A stretch of DNA of 64,000 bases from Streptomyces brasiliensis (GTDB taxonomy: Bacteria; Actinomycetota; Actinomycetes; Streptomycetales; Streptomycetaceae), in NCBI RefSeq assembly GCF_014647875.1, contig NZ_BMQA01000029.1:1-64000 (forward strand), given 5' to 3'. Each line of letters opens with the position of its first letter. Position 1 is the stretch's first letter. Below are positions 33,022-41,048 of this stretch, one piece after another. Under the pieces are notes generated by a model. The model did not search any database. It saw only the letters and a list, made by a program, of their open reading frames with translations, and was not told the DNA's origin. A program made the translations under genes and the position numbers.

Positions 33022-33060
33022 CCCGGAGGGCGCCGGCCGTCGTGACCGGTGCCCTCCGGG
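33022..33060. terminator. Hairpin terminator downstream of the DHA2 transporter gene
   Basis: A 15-bp stem (33022-33036 with 33046-33060, one G-T pair, arm CCCGGAGGGCGCCGG), just past the stop at 33097 of the leftward transporter gene. Confidence 0.75.
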
Positions 33061-33096
33061 CGCGGCTCCGCTCAGGAAGTCCTGCGGCCGGGCCGC

Positions 33097-34731
33097 CTAC
33101 AGGGGGGCCGGTTCCGGGGTGCCGTCATGATCTGGCGGCAGGAGCGCGGATACCTCGTTCTCGTCGGGACGGCGGGTGTGAAGCCCGATCATGCCGAAGG
33201 CGGTCAGCGCCGCGGCGACGACGGCCGCGACGCCGCACACGAGGTACGCGGTGTTGTAGCCGCTGCCCAGGGCGTCGAGGGCGAGCCCGTGTGCCGCGGA
33301 ACCCGGGGTGCCGGGCGGCAGGCTGTTCACGGCGATGGGCCCTCCGGCCTCGGCTGTCCCGCGTGCCGCCGCCAGCTGACCGGCCGGCAGGTTCGCGCCG
33401 GGCAGGTGCGCCGCGAACGCCGACCCCGCGTTGCTCAGGGCGACCGCGCCGACGACGACGGGGCCGAGGGCGAAACCGAGGTCGCGCAGCATGTTGGTGG
33501 TGGCGCTGGCCATGCCCGCCAGCTTCAGGGGCACGCTGTTCAGCGCCACGGCTGTCAGCGAGCTGACGGTCAGGGCGAAACCGATGCCGATCAGCAGGGC
33601 GGGTGCGACGAACGCACCGAGTCCCGGATCGGTCACGTCCAGCCGGGTGAAGAGGAGGCAGCCGATCGCCATCAGGGCGAATCCGGCGGTCAGCAGCCAG
33701 GATGCGGCGACGCGGTGGAGGAGCCGCGAGATGACCGGGATGAGCAGGAAGGCGGGCCCCTGGAGGAGCAGGAAGGGGATCGCGACGCGGATCGGGTCCT
33801 GGTGCTGCACGGGCCCCATCCACATGCTCGTCGCGAAGCAGGCGCCCAGGAAGGCGATCATGCCGATGACCGCGGCGACGGACGACACGGTGAAGGCCCG
33901 GTTGCGGAACAGGGTCAGATCGAAGATCGGGGACTCGGCCCCCAGCTCCACCACGGCGAATCCGGCGAGGAAGACGGCGCCGAAGGTGAAGGCGAGTATG
34001 ACGGGAAGAGTCGTCCAGCCCGACTCGGGCCCCTCGACGGCGCCGTACAGCACCAGGACGAGACCGACCGTGAACGTGATCTGACCGGGTACGTCGAGCC
34101 TGCGGCCCTCGGGTGCCTTCGACTCCGTGGCGAGGATCAGGGTGAGCACCATGCTGACCACGGCGAGTCCGACGAGCACCCAGAAGGAACCGCGCCACGA
34201 CCCGATCTTGGAGAACATGCCGCCGACCAGAGGCGAGACGGCGGCGCCGGCGGACAGGAAGCCGCTCCAGACCGCCACCGCGTGGGCCCGCTGCCGCATG
34301 CCGCGGGTGACGGCGGTGATCGCGGTGAGCGAGCCGGGGAACATGGCGCCGGCGCCAAGTCCGTTGAGCGCGGCGCCGATCCACAGCACCTGGACGGTGG
34401 GGGCGAGCGCGGCCACGGTGCTGCCCGCGGCGACCAGGGCCGTGCCGGACACGACGAGCTTTCGCCGCCCGAAGAGGTCACCGAGGACGCCGAAGGTGAA
34501 CTCGAAGCAGACCACGGCGATCATGAATGCGGCCGTGATCCACGTGAGTTGGGATCCGTGGGTGTGCAGGTCCTCCTGGAAGAGCCCGTTGAGCGAGACG
34601 GGCAGCGCGTTCGCGACCTGGGCCACGAAGACCGCGCCGCAGGCGGCAGCCAGTGTTCCCGCGTAGCCCGGTGTCCGGGCGGCCCCCGCGGTCGGGCCAG
34701 GGGACGTCGTCGTCCCATTGCTGAGCGTCAT
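33097..34731 (-). CDS. DHA2-type MFS transporter, 14 helices
   Basis: A 544-residue permease from ATG 34731 (GGGAG 8 nt upstream). Fourteen hydrophobic segments are visible. The family motifs are WITAAFMIAVVCFEFTFGVL with GDLFGRRKLVV (loop 2-3), AALNGLGAGAMFPGSLTAIT (helix 4), and VWSGFLSAGAAVSPLVGGMF (antiporter motif C in helix 5). An extracellular insert precedes the last helix (HLPGANLPAGQLAAARGTAE). DHA2 proteins are drug/H+ antiporters, and some import aromatic acids. It has its own promoter carrying the same 18-bp box as the operon to its left, so it likely imports the island's substrate or exports toxic intermediates. Confidence 0.9.
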   Translation of the reverse strand: MTLSNGTTTSPGPTAGAARTPGYAGTLAAACGAVFVAQVANALPVSLNGLFQEDLHTHGSQLTWITAAFMIAVVCFEFTFGVLGDLFGRRKLVVSGTALVAAGSTVAALAPTVQVLWIGAALNGLGAGAMFPGSLTAITAVTRGMRQRAHAVAVWSGFLSAGAAVSPLVGGMFSKIGSWRGSFWVLVGLAVVSMVLTLILATESKAPEGRRLDVPGQITFTVGLVLVLYGAVEGPESGWTTLPVILAFTFGAVFLAGFAVVELGAESPIFDLTLFRNRAFTVSSVAAVIGMIAFLGACFATSMWMGPVQHQDPIRVAIPFLLLQGPAFLLIPVISRLLHRVAASWLLTAGFALMAIGCLLFTRLDVTDPGLGAFVAPALLIGIGFALTVSSLTAVALNSVPLKLAGMASATTNMLRDLGFALGPVVVGAVALSNAGSAFAAHLPGANLPAGQLAAARGTAEAGGPIAVNSLPPGTPGSAAHGLALDALGSGYNTAYLVCGVAAVVAAALTAFGMIGLHTRRPDENEVSALLPPDHDGTPEPAPL

Positions 34732-34856
34732 TGCTGTTCTCCCTGGCTGGGAAAGGTGAGCGTCCCGGAACGGGAGCCTCTGGGGCGTGGATGGGCTCGG
34801 CCCTGCGTGCGCGGTGGGGGAGAGAGTCGCGACGAGAGCCGGGCGCAATGCCGTGG

Positions 34857-34888
34857 AGAATGACACTCGCTTTACGTTGCGTCAATGA
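34857..34888 (-). promoter_or_regulatory. DHA2 transporter promoter with the shared 18-bp box
   Basis: The box TTTACGTTGCGTCAATGA (34871-34888) matches the one at 32792-32809 at 16 of 18 positions. On the reverse strand it contains TTGACG (34885-34880) with CATTCT 17 bp downstream (34862-34857). The IclR regulator next door is the obvious candidate ligand. Confidence 0.5.
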
Positions 34889-34956
34889 TATATGCACGAT
34901 CTAAGGAATAAGTCTTGCTGTAAGGTTTGCATTCTCACTGTCGTTCGGTCAGGGGC

Positions 34957-35733
34957 TCAGTGCTGCGCGGCCAGGTCCTTCTCCAGGGCGTGTGCCGTGG
35001 CGTCCAGGGCGGCCACCAGGGACTGGAGGCGGTGTGGGTCGTAGCGCACGCTGGGCATCGACACCGACAGGCCGGCCAGCGCGGGGCCCTCCCGGTCGCG
35101 TACGGGCACGCCGACGGCGACGAGACCGCGTTCGGAACGCTCCTTGTTGACGGCGAACCCGTTGCGGCGCAGACGCCTCAGCTCCGTCCGCAGACGGGCG
35201 AGATCCGGACGCTCCGCCGGCCGGTCCCGGTATCGCTCGAGGGCGTAGACCTCGTCCAGTTCTTCGTCGGTGAGGTCGGCGAGCAGGAGCAGCCCCGCCG
35301 TCGTGCGATGGGCCGGGAACACCATGCCCTCCCGGGAACCGACCCGCAGCGCCTGCCGGCACTCGACACTGGCGATGAACCGTGCCGTGTCCCCCGTACG
35401 CACGATCAGGTTCGTGGTTTCGTCCAGAAGATCGACGACCCGGTACAGATGCGGCAGGGCCGCCGCCCGCAGTCGCGACACGAGGGACTGGGAGTGCGCG
35501 GCCAGTTCCAGAACCGGCCCCGCACGGTAGACGCGGTCCTCGCCCTGCACGGCGAAGTCCCGGTAGACCAGCATCGCCAGAACCCGGTGGGCGGTCGACC
35601 TGGCGACACCCAGCCGCTCGGCGATCTGCGACACGGTCGCGCCCCCCTCCATCTGCAGGATGGTCGCCGCGCGCAGTGCGTGGTCCACGCTGGCGATGGG
35701 GTAGGGCGGCGGTGTCTTGAGCGGCTTGTCCAT
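34957..35733 (-). CDS. IclR-family transcriptional regulator of the aromatic island
   Basis: A 258-residue protein from ATG 35733 with GAAGGG 6 nt upstream; the in-frame extension to 35787 overlaps the divergent promoter. The N-terminal winged HTH is ASVDHALRAATILQMEGGAT, SQIAERLGVARSTAHRVLAM. The effector-binding GAF-like domain follows (LIVRTGDTARFIASVECRQA, MVFPAHRTTAGLLLLADL, GLVAVGVPVRD, ALAGLSVSMP). IclR proteins commonly control protocatechuate, gentisate and other aromatic pathways and sense the aromatic acid. It lies divergent from the gentisate dioxygenase gene; a 17-bp palindrome lies in between. Confidence 0.93.
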   Translation of the reverse strand: MDKPLKTPPPYPIASVDHALRAATILQMEGGATVSQIAERLGVARSTAHRVLAMLVYRDFAVQGEDRVYRAGPVLELAAHSQSLVSRLRAAALPHLYRVVDLLDETTNLIVRTGDTARFIASVECRQALRVGSREGMVFPAHRTTAGLLLLADLTDEELDEVYALERYRDRPAERPDLARLRTELRRLRRNGFAVNKERSERGLVAVGVPVRDREGPALAGLSVSMPSVRYDPHRLQSLVAALDATAHALEKDLAAQH

Positions 35734-35741
35734 GGCTTGCC

Positions 35742-35770
35742 CTTCAAATTCTGCTCTCCAGAATCTACAT
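35742..35770 (+). promoter_or_regulatory. Gentisate operon promoter with embedded palindrome
   Basis: ATTCTG-CTCTC-CAGAAT (35748-35764) is a perfect 6-bp-arm inverted repeat occupying the 17-bp spacer between CTTCAA (35742-35747, -35-like) and CTACAT (35765-35770, -10-like). A second half-match TTCTCCTGGAA follows at 35772-35782. Placement suggests repression by the divergent IclR protein. Confidence 0.6.
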
Positions 35771-35788
35771 GTTCTCCTGGAAGACACA

Positions 35789-36973
35789 GTGCACGCTGAC
35801 GCTGTGACTCAGACCTCCACTCCAGACATCGTCACGGGTTCCCCGGTACGGCTCGAGGCCGTCTCGGCGCCGGGCCAGCCCGAGGTCACCCCGGCGCTCG
35901 AAGAGCTGTACCGGGGCTTCGAGAAAGAACTCCTCGTCCCGCTGTGGACCGAGATCGGCGACCTGATGCCGGCGCACCCGCGCTCCCGTGCCGTGCCGCA
36001 CGTGTGGCGCTGGGAGCAGCTGCGCCGGCTCGCCGACCGGGCCGGACACCTGGTTCCCGTGGGCCGTGGCGGTGAGCGCCGCGCCATCGCGCTGGCCAAC
36101 CCCTCGCTCGGTGGCCGGCCGTTCGCGACGCCGACGCTGTGGGCGGCCATCCAGTATCTGATGCCGGGCGAGGACGCCCCCGAGCACCGGCACACCCAGC
36201 ACGCGTTCCGTTTCGTCGTCGAGGGCGAGGGCGTGTGGACGGTCGTCGGCGGCGACCCCGTGGCCATGCGGCGCGGCGACTTCCTGCCGCAGGCCGGCTG
36301 GAACTGGCACGCCCACCACAACGCCACCGCCGAGCCGATGGCCTGGATCGACGGCCTGGACATCCCGCTCCAGTACGTCACCGAGGCGCAGTTCTTCGAG
36401 TTCGGCCGGGACGAGATCAGCGACGCCGAGCGGATCACCCCCGAGCGCTCGCGCGCCGAGCGCCTGTGGGGCCACCCCGGACTCCGTCCCGTCTCGGCGG
36501 GTCGCACGACGGCCCCCGGCTCGCCCCTGCTGGCGTACCGCTGGGAGCACACCGACCGCGCCCTGGCCGACCAACTCGCCGTCGAGGCCGAGGGGTTCGG
36601 CGGCACCGTCGAGCCCGGCCACGCCGCCGTCCGCTTCACCGACCCGGCCACCGGCGCCGACGTGCTGCCCACGATCCGTGCCGAGATGCACCGTGTGGTG
36701 CGCGGCGCCGAGACCGCGCCGGTCCGCGAGACCGGTTCGTCCGTCTACCAGGTCTTCGACGGCTCCGGCACCGTCACCGTCGGCGAGAAGTCGTGGTCGG
36801 TGACGCGCGGCGACCTGTTCGTCGTGCCGTCCTGGCAGCCGTTCTCCGTGCGCTCCGAGGCCGGCGCGAGCGACTCCGACTCCGGCGCCCTGGATCTTTT
36901 CCGGTTCAGCGACACCCCCGTCTTCGAAGCCCTCCGGCTCGACCGCACCCATGTGGAAGGAACCACCCGATGA
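35789..36973 (+). CDS. Gentisate 1,2-dioxygenase
   Basis: A 394-residue bicupin. I choose GTG 35789, preceded by GGAAG at a 5-nt spacing; GTG 35804 is an alternative. The N-terminal cupin holds the Fe(II) ligands in APEHRHTQHAFRFVVEGEG (His133, His135) and WNWHAHHN (about His174). The C-terminal cupin (SSVYQVFDGSGTVTVGEKSW, GDLFVVPSWQPFSV) lacks the metal set, as in known gentisate dioxygenases. HVWRWEQLRRL and LANPSLGG are family signatures. It cleaves gentisate between the carboxyl- and hydroxyl-bearing carbons to give maleylpyruvate. First gene of the rightward operon; its stop overlaps the next start (CGATGA). Confidence 0.95.
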   Translation: MHADAVTQTSTPDIVTGSPVRLEAVSAPGQPEVTPALEELYRGFEKELLVPLWTEIGDLMPAHPRSRAVPHVWRWEQLRRLADRAGHLVPVGRGGERRAIALANPSLGGRPFATPTLWAAIQYLMPGEDAPEHRHTQHAFRFVVEGEGVWTVVGGDPVAMRRGDFLPQAGWNWHAHHNATAEPMAWIDGLDIPLQYVTEAQFFEFGRDEISDAERITPERSRAERLWGHPGLRPVSAGRTTAPGSPLLAYRWEHTDRALADQLAVEAEGFGGTVEPGHAAVRFTDPATGADVLPTIRAEMHRVVRGAETAPVRETGSSVYQVFDGSGTVTVGEKSWSVTRGDLFVVPSWQPFSVRSEAGASDSDSGALDLFRFSDTPVFEALRLDRTHVEGTTR

Positions 36974-37809
36974 AGCTCGCGACCCTCCGTCTCGACGGCG
37001 CCACCCGTGCCGTGAAGCTGGACGGCGACGTCCTGGTCGACCTCGGCGTCCCGGACGTCGGCACGCTGCTCGCCCAGGACGACTGGGCGGAGCGCGCCGC
37101 GTCGGCCACCGGGACGACGTACGCGGTGGACGGCGCCGACTTCGCGCCCGTTGTCCCCGCCCCGTCGAAGGTCGTGTGCGTCGGCCTCAACTACCGCAAC
37201 CACATCCAGGAGATGGGCCGCGACCTGCCCGAACACCCCACCCTGTTCGCCAAGTTCGCCGACTGCCTGATCGGCGCGGGTGACGACATCGTCCGGCCCG
37301 AGGAGACCGAGCAGTTCGACTGGGAGGTCGAACTCGCCGTGGTCGTAGGCAAGCAGGTGCGCCGAGCGCGCGGTGCCGAGGCGGAGGCGGCGATCGCCGG
37401 CTTCACCGTCCTGAACGACATCACCTGCCGCGACTGGCAGTTCCGCACCCGTGAGTGGCTGCAGGGCAAGATGTGGGACTCCAGCACGCCCGTCGGACCG
37501 TACCTGGTCACCCCGGACGAACTGCCGGGCGGCGTGCGCCCCTCGCTCGATGTGAGGCTCCTGGTGGACGGCGAGGTCATGCAGTCCGACACCACCGGTG
37601 ACCTGCTGTTCGACCCGGTGGCGCTGGTGGAGTACGTGTCCACGGTGATCCGGCTCAACCCCGGCGACATCATCGCCACCGGCACGCCCGGCGGTGTCGG
37701 CCACGCCCGCAAGCCGCAGCGCTATCTGGTCGGCGGCGAGACCGTGGTCACCGAGATCGAGGGCATCGGCCGCCTGGAGAACCGCGTGGTCAAGGAGACG
37801 TCCGTCTGA
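36970..37809 (+). CDS. Fumarylpyruvate hydrolase (FAH family)
   Basis: A 279-residue enzyme starting at ATG 36970, inside the last codons of the dioxygenase gene. The FAH fold is clear: VVCVGLNYRNHIQEMGRDLP, LFAKFADCLIGAGDDI, then the divalent-metal ligands in FDWEVELAVVVGKQVRRA and the Asp of LNDITCRDWQFR, and late GDIIATGTPGGVGHARKP. In this gene set it splits fumarylpyruvate into fumarate and pyruvate. The stop TGA overlaps the next ATG (TGATG), so the operon is tightly coupled. Confidence 0.93.
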   Translation: MKLATLRLDGATRAVKLDGDVLVDLGVPDVGTLLAQDDWAERAASATGTTYAVDGADFAPVVPAPSKVVCVGLNYRNHIQEMGRDLPEHPTLFAKFADCLIGAGDDIVRPEETEQFDWEVELAVVVGKQVRRARGAEAEAAIAGFTVLNDITCRDWQFRTREWLQGKMWDSSTPVGPYLVTPDELPGGVRPSLDVRLLVDGEVMQSDTTGDLLFDPVALVEYVSTVIRLNPGDIIATGTPGGVGHARKPQRYLVGGETVVTEIEGIGRLENRVVKETSV

Positions 37810-38510
37810 TGGCCCGTACCTTCGACGACGCCCGTCGCTGGGCCCGCATCGGCACCGAACTCCTCGTCAAAACAGCCGACCTGGACGATGGCGGGCTCAA
37901 CGCGCCGAGCGCGCTGCCTGGTTGGAGCCGCAAGCACCTGGTGGCGCATGTGGCGGCCAACGCCGACGCGCTGTGCAACCTGGTCCACTGGGCTGCCACG
38001 GGCGAGCCGACCCCGATGTACGCCTCGCCCGAGGAGCGGCTCGAGGGTATCGAGAAGGGCGCGCGGCTGCCCGCCGCCGACCTCACCGGCTGGCTCCGCC
38101 GGTCCGCGGAGAACCTCACTGCCGGCATGGACGCGCTCGACGACGACCAGTGGCTGGCGAAGGTGGTGACCGCGCAGGGCCGCACCGTCCCCGCGACCGA
38201 ACTCCCCTGGATGCGCTCGCGCGAGGTGTGCGTCCACGCGATCGACCTGGCCACGGGAGTGACCTTCGCGGACCTGCCGGACGACTTCCTCGCCGCGCTC
38301 TGCGACGACGTCGTGGCCAAGCGGGCCAAGGCACCGGGCCCGGCCCTGAACCTCCGGGCGCCGGGCGTCGGTTGGGACCTGTCCGGCGAGGGTGAGCCCG
38401 TCGAACTCGTCGCGGATCTGCCCACCCTGACCGCCTATCTCACCGGCCGGGCCGACGGCCCCACCACCGCGGACGCCACGCCCGCCCCCACGCTGGGTGC
38501 CTGGCTCTGA
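37809..38510 (+). CDS. Mycothiol-dependent maleylpyruvate isomerase
   Basis: A 233-residue MDMPI/DinB-type protein. The zinc ligands His47 (LVAHVAANADAL), Glu139 and His143 (SREVCVHAIDLATG) keep the same spacing as the His-Glu-His set of the Corynebacterium glutamicum enzyme. It isomerises maleylpyruvate to fumarylpyruvate with mycothiol as cofactor, in place of the glutathione enzyme of proteobacteria; this supports an actinobacterial host. The C-terminal domain (GPALNLRAPGVGWDLSGEGE) is the usual MDMPI C-terminal module. Confidence 0.95.
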   Translation: MARTFDDARRWARIGTELLVKTADLDDGGLNAPSALPGWSRKHLVAHVAANADALCNLVHWAATGEPTPMYASPEERLEGIEKGARLPAADLTGWLRRSAENLTAGMDALDDDQWLAKVVTAQGRTVPATELPWMRSREVCVHAIDLATGVTFADLPDDFLAALCDDVVAKRAKAPGPALNLRAPGVGWDLSGEGEPVELVADLPTLTAYLTGRADGPTTADATPAPTLGAWL

Positions 38511-38543
38511 CCCGGGCCTGCCCCGTGACCGAAGGAACAGATC

Positions 38544-39833
38544 ATGAATCCTGAATCCAGCCCCGCCGGGCGGCCCGACGTCCTCGTGGTCGGCGGCGGC
38601 ATCGGCGGCCTCAGTTCCGCCTTCGCCCTGGCCCGCCAGGGACTGCAGGTGCGCGTCCTCGAACGGGCCAAGGAGTTCGGCGAGGTGGGCGCCGGCCTGC
38701 AGATCGCGCCCAACTGCACCCGCATCCTCGCTGAGCACGGCCTGCTGGACGAGGCCAAGACTCTGGGCGTCGTCCCGGAGAACATGGTGATGCGTGACGC
38801 GCTCGACTCCCGGGAACTGACCCGGCTGGACCTGCGCGACCTCGAACACCGCTACGGGTTCCCGTACATGGTCATCCACCGCAGCGATCTGCACGGCATC
38901 TTCCTGCGTGCCTGCGAACGCGCCGGTGTCGAGCTGCTGACCGACCAGACCGTCGTCGGCTACGAGAACATCGAGGGCGGCGCCCGGGTCCTCCTCGAGG
39001 ACGGGCGGACGGAGGAGGCCTCGCTGGTCGTCGCGGCCGACGGGCTGCATTCGGTGGCCCGCCGTCAACTGGTGGGCGACGACGTGGTCAGCTCCGACTA
39101 CGTCGCCTACCGGGCGGCTGTCCCGATCGACCACGTGCGGGAGAACGGCGTCGCGGAGAAGGACGTCACCGTCTACGTCGGCCCGCGCTGCCACTTCGTC
39201 CAGTACGCGCTGCGCGGCGGCGAGATGTTCAATCAGGTCGCCGTGTTCCAGTCGCCCAAGGCCCTGGCGGGACAGGAGGACTGGGGCACGCCCGACGAGC
39301 TCGACGCGGCCTTCGAGGCCACCTGCGACACCGTACGCAAGGGCATCCCGCTGATGTGGCGGGACCGCTGGTGGCAGATGCTCGACCGGGACCCGATCGA
39401 CACCTGGGTGCACGGCCGTATCGCACTGCTCGGTGACGCCGCGCATCCGCCGCTGCAGTACATGGCGCAGGGCGCGATCATGGCGATCGAGGACGGGTGG
39501 GTGCTCGCCCGGCACCTGAGCAACACCGCCGCGCAGCGCGACTGGGACACCGCGCTCGCGGCGTACCAGGCTGTGCGCGTCGAGCACTGCCGCCGCGTAC
39601 TGACGACGGCCCGCGCCTGGGGCGACCTGTGGCACCTCGACGGTGAGGCGCGCCTGCAGCGCAACACGATCATGCGGGGGCGCGACACCTACGACTACTC
39701 CTTCACCGACTGGGTGTACGGCCCGACCGCGCTCACCCCCGACGAGGAACCCGCGATGTTCACGTCGATCCCGCTGTCCTCGGTGTCCGTCGAGAGCGAG
39801 GGGACGGAACTCACCGGGGGCGCGGCCAGGTGA
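38544..39833 (+). CDS. 3-hydroxybenzoate 6-hydroxylase
   Basis: A 429-residue FAD monooxygenase 33 bp behind the isomerase gene, with a GAAGGAAC ribosome-binding site. The FAD motif is DVLVVGGGIGGLSSAFALA (residues 12-30), the DG motif VVAADGLHSVARR, and the GD motif IALLGDAAHPPLQYMAQGA. LQIAPNCTRIL and PYMVIHRSDLHGIF are typical of actinobacterial 3HB6H. It para-hydroxylates 3-hydroxybenzoate to gentisate using NADH and O2 and so feeds the three upstream-encoded enzymes. The four together give a full route from 3-hydroxybenzoate to fumarate plus pyruvate. Confidence 0.92.
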   Translation: MNPESSPAGRPDVLVVGGGIGGLSSAFALARQGLQVRVLERAKEFGEVGAGLQIAPNCTRILAEHGLLDEAKTLGVVPENMVMRDALDSRELTRLDLRDLEHRYGFPYMVIHRSDLHGIFLRACERAGVELLTDQTVVGYENIEGGARVLLEDGRTEEASLVVAADGLHSVARRQLVGDDVVSSDYVAYRAAVPIDHVRENGVAEKDVTVYVGPRCHFVQYALRGGEMFNQVAVFQSPKALAGQEDWGTPDELDAAFEATCDTVRKGIPLMWRDRWWQMLDRDPIDTWVHGRIALLGDAAHPPLQYMAQGAIMAIEDGWVLARHLSNTAAQRDWDTALAAYQAVRVEHCRRVLTTARAWGDLWHLDGEARLQRNTIMRGRDTYDYSFTDWVYGPTALTPDEEPAMFTSIPLSSVSVESEGTELTGGAAR

Positions 39834-39856
39834 GCGACGCCTTCCGGTGCGCGTAG

Positions 39857-40017
39857 GTGCGGACGCCGTTCGGCCGGGTTCAACGGCCGGCTGTCCGGTG
39901 TCCGCCCCGACGGCCTGGCCGCTACCGCCTCTCCGGCGTGCCGGCCACCGCGCCCGCCCTCGACCCGGCCGACGTCGGCGACGTGGTGTGGGGCAACGCG
40001 AACGCCGCCGGTGAGGA
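39857..40017 (+). pseudogene. N-terminal scrap of an acyl-CoA thiolase (PcaF/FadA-like)
   Basis: VRTPFGR in one frame continues as FNGRLSGVRPDGLAAT in the next, then returns to ALDPADVGDVVWGNANAAGE. This is the opening of beta-ketoadipyl-CoA/acetyl-CoA thiolases, including the DVVWGNANxAGEDN motif. At least two frameshifts are needed, and the active-site Cys and the remaining ~330 residues are gone. Confidence 0.7.
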
Positions 40018-40087
40018 CAATGTCGAGCTGGAGGTGGTGCCGCAGGGCACCCTCGCCGAGCGGATGCGGGCCGCCGCTCCGCGGTGA
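40018..40087 (+). pseudogene. Scrap of 3-oxoacid CoA-transferase subunit A
   Basis: In frame with the thiolase scrap, the sequence continues VELEVVPQGTLAERMRAAAP, a hallmark of subunit A (VELxxVPQGTLAERIRAGGAG), then stops at 40087. The join with the thiolase piece falls inside the codons for EDN/VELE near 40018. Confidence 0.65.
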
Positions 40088-40385
40088 CCTGGCCAACTGG
40101 CACACCGGTGATCCCGACGCCGTCCCCGCCGTGGGCGGCGCGATGGATCTCGCGATCGGAGCGCGGCAGATCCTGGTGATGATGAAGCTGTTCACCCGGG
40201 ACGGCGCCGCCGAGCTCGTCCCCGCGTGCACGCGCACCGGCACCGCCTGTGTCACCCCCGTCCTCACCGACCACGGCATCTTCGCCCCCCCGGCCCGGAC
40301 GGGGTTCCGGGTCCGGGAGACTTACGCCGTCACGGTCGCGGAACTGCGGGAACGAGTCATCGTCGACCTGCTTCCTCGAGCATCC
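40078..40385 (+). pseudogene. Scrap of 3-oxoacid CoA-transferase subunit B
   Basis: A new frame reads RGDLANWHTGDPDAVPAVGG, AMDLAIGARQILVMMKLFTR, DGAAELVPACTRTGTACVTP, and FRVRETYAVTVAELRER, the C-terminal half of PcaJ-type subunits. The catalytic Glu region (ENG/SENG) is absent. Together with the two preceding scraps it marks a collapsed beta-ketoadipate-type locus joined by internal deletions. Confidence 0.75.
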
Positions 40386-40415
40386 TTCGGGCTGCGCGCT
40401 GATCGGACGTGGTGC

Positions 40416-40973
40416 TCAACCGGCCGGCGTCAGCACGGTCGTCGGGCCGCCGACCGCCGTGGAGAACCGGTCGGTGATCTGTGCCAGGGCGTCGGCGGCG
40501 GCCGGTGCGAGGGTCGTCGTGGCGTCCACGCCGACGGTGATGTCCTTGTCGAGAGTGAACCAGCCCGGCACGATGTGCGCCGCGCCCATCGAACTCAGCA
40601 CCGGGCGCAGCGCGTAGTCGATGGCCAGCACGTGCGCCGTACTCCCGCCGGTGGCCAGCGGAAGAACGGTCTTGCCGGTCAGCGCGTACTGGGGGAGCAC
40701 GTCGAGCAGCGCCTTCAACAGGCCCGAATAGGCTGCCTTGTAGACGGGGGTGCCGATCACTACGCCGTCGGCCTGTTCGAACTGCGCCGTGGCCTGGACG
40801 ATGGCGGGGTGTCGCAAGTCGGCGTGGAGCAGGGCGTCGGCCGGCAGGGTGCGCACGTCCAGGACGGTCACGTCGTGGCCCTGCAGGCGGAGCCGCTCGT
40901 AGAGATGGCGCAGGAGCCGGGCGGTGCGGGACGTGGCGGAGGGGCTTCCGGAGACGGACAGGATGGCGGCCAT
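40416..40973 (-). CDS. NADPH-dependent FMN reductase (SsuE/MsuE-like)
   Basis: A 185-residue flavodoxin-fold protein. The FMN phosphate loop is LSVSGSPSATSRTARLL; the isoalloxazine loop is GTPVYKAAYSGLLKALLDVL; the SsuE-type pi-helix/tetramer region is VLPLATGGSTAHVLAIDYAL. It supplies reduced FMN to two-component monooxygenases, matching the two luciferase-fold genes in the same operon. Last gene of the operon; 75 bp separate it from the alpha/beta hydrolase gene. Confidence 0.92.
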   Translation of the reverse strand: MAAILSVSGSPSATSRTARLLRHLYERLRLQGHDVTVLDVRTLPADALLHADLRHPAIVQATAQFEQADGVVIGTPVYKAAYSGLLKALLDVLPQYALTGKTVLPLATGGSTAHVLAIDYALRPVLSSMGAAHIVPGWFTLDKDITVGVDATTTLAPAAADALAQITDRFSTAVGGPTTVLTPAG

Positions 40974-41048
40974 GGAGGGACCTTCCAGGGTGGGTTTCGT
41001 CAGGGGCGGTGAGGTGGGCCGGGCGGAACGGCGCCTTGGCTCAGGGGT

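Noticed and set aside
30737..34863. Long forward frames of 670 and 604 codons
   Set aside because: Antisense shadows of the two PTE-like genes and the DHA2 transporter; low-complexity translations without family signatures.
37722..40274. An 850-codon reverse frame
   Set aside because: Antisense to the gentisate operon genes, whose motifs are complete.
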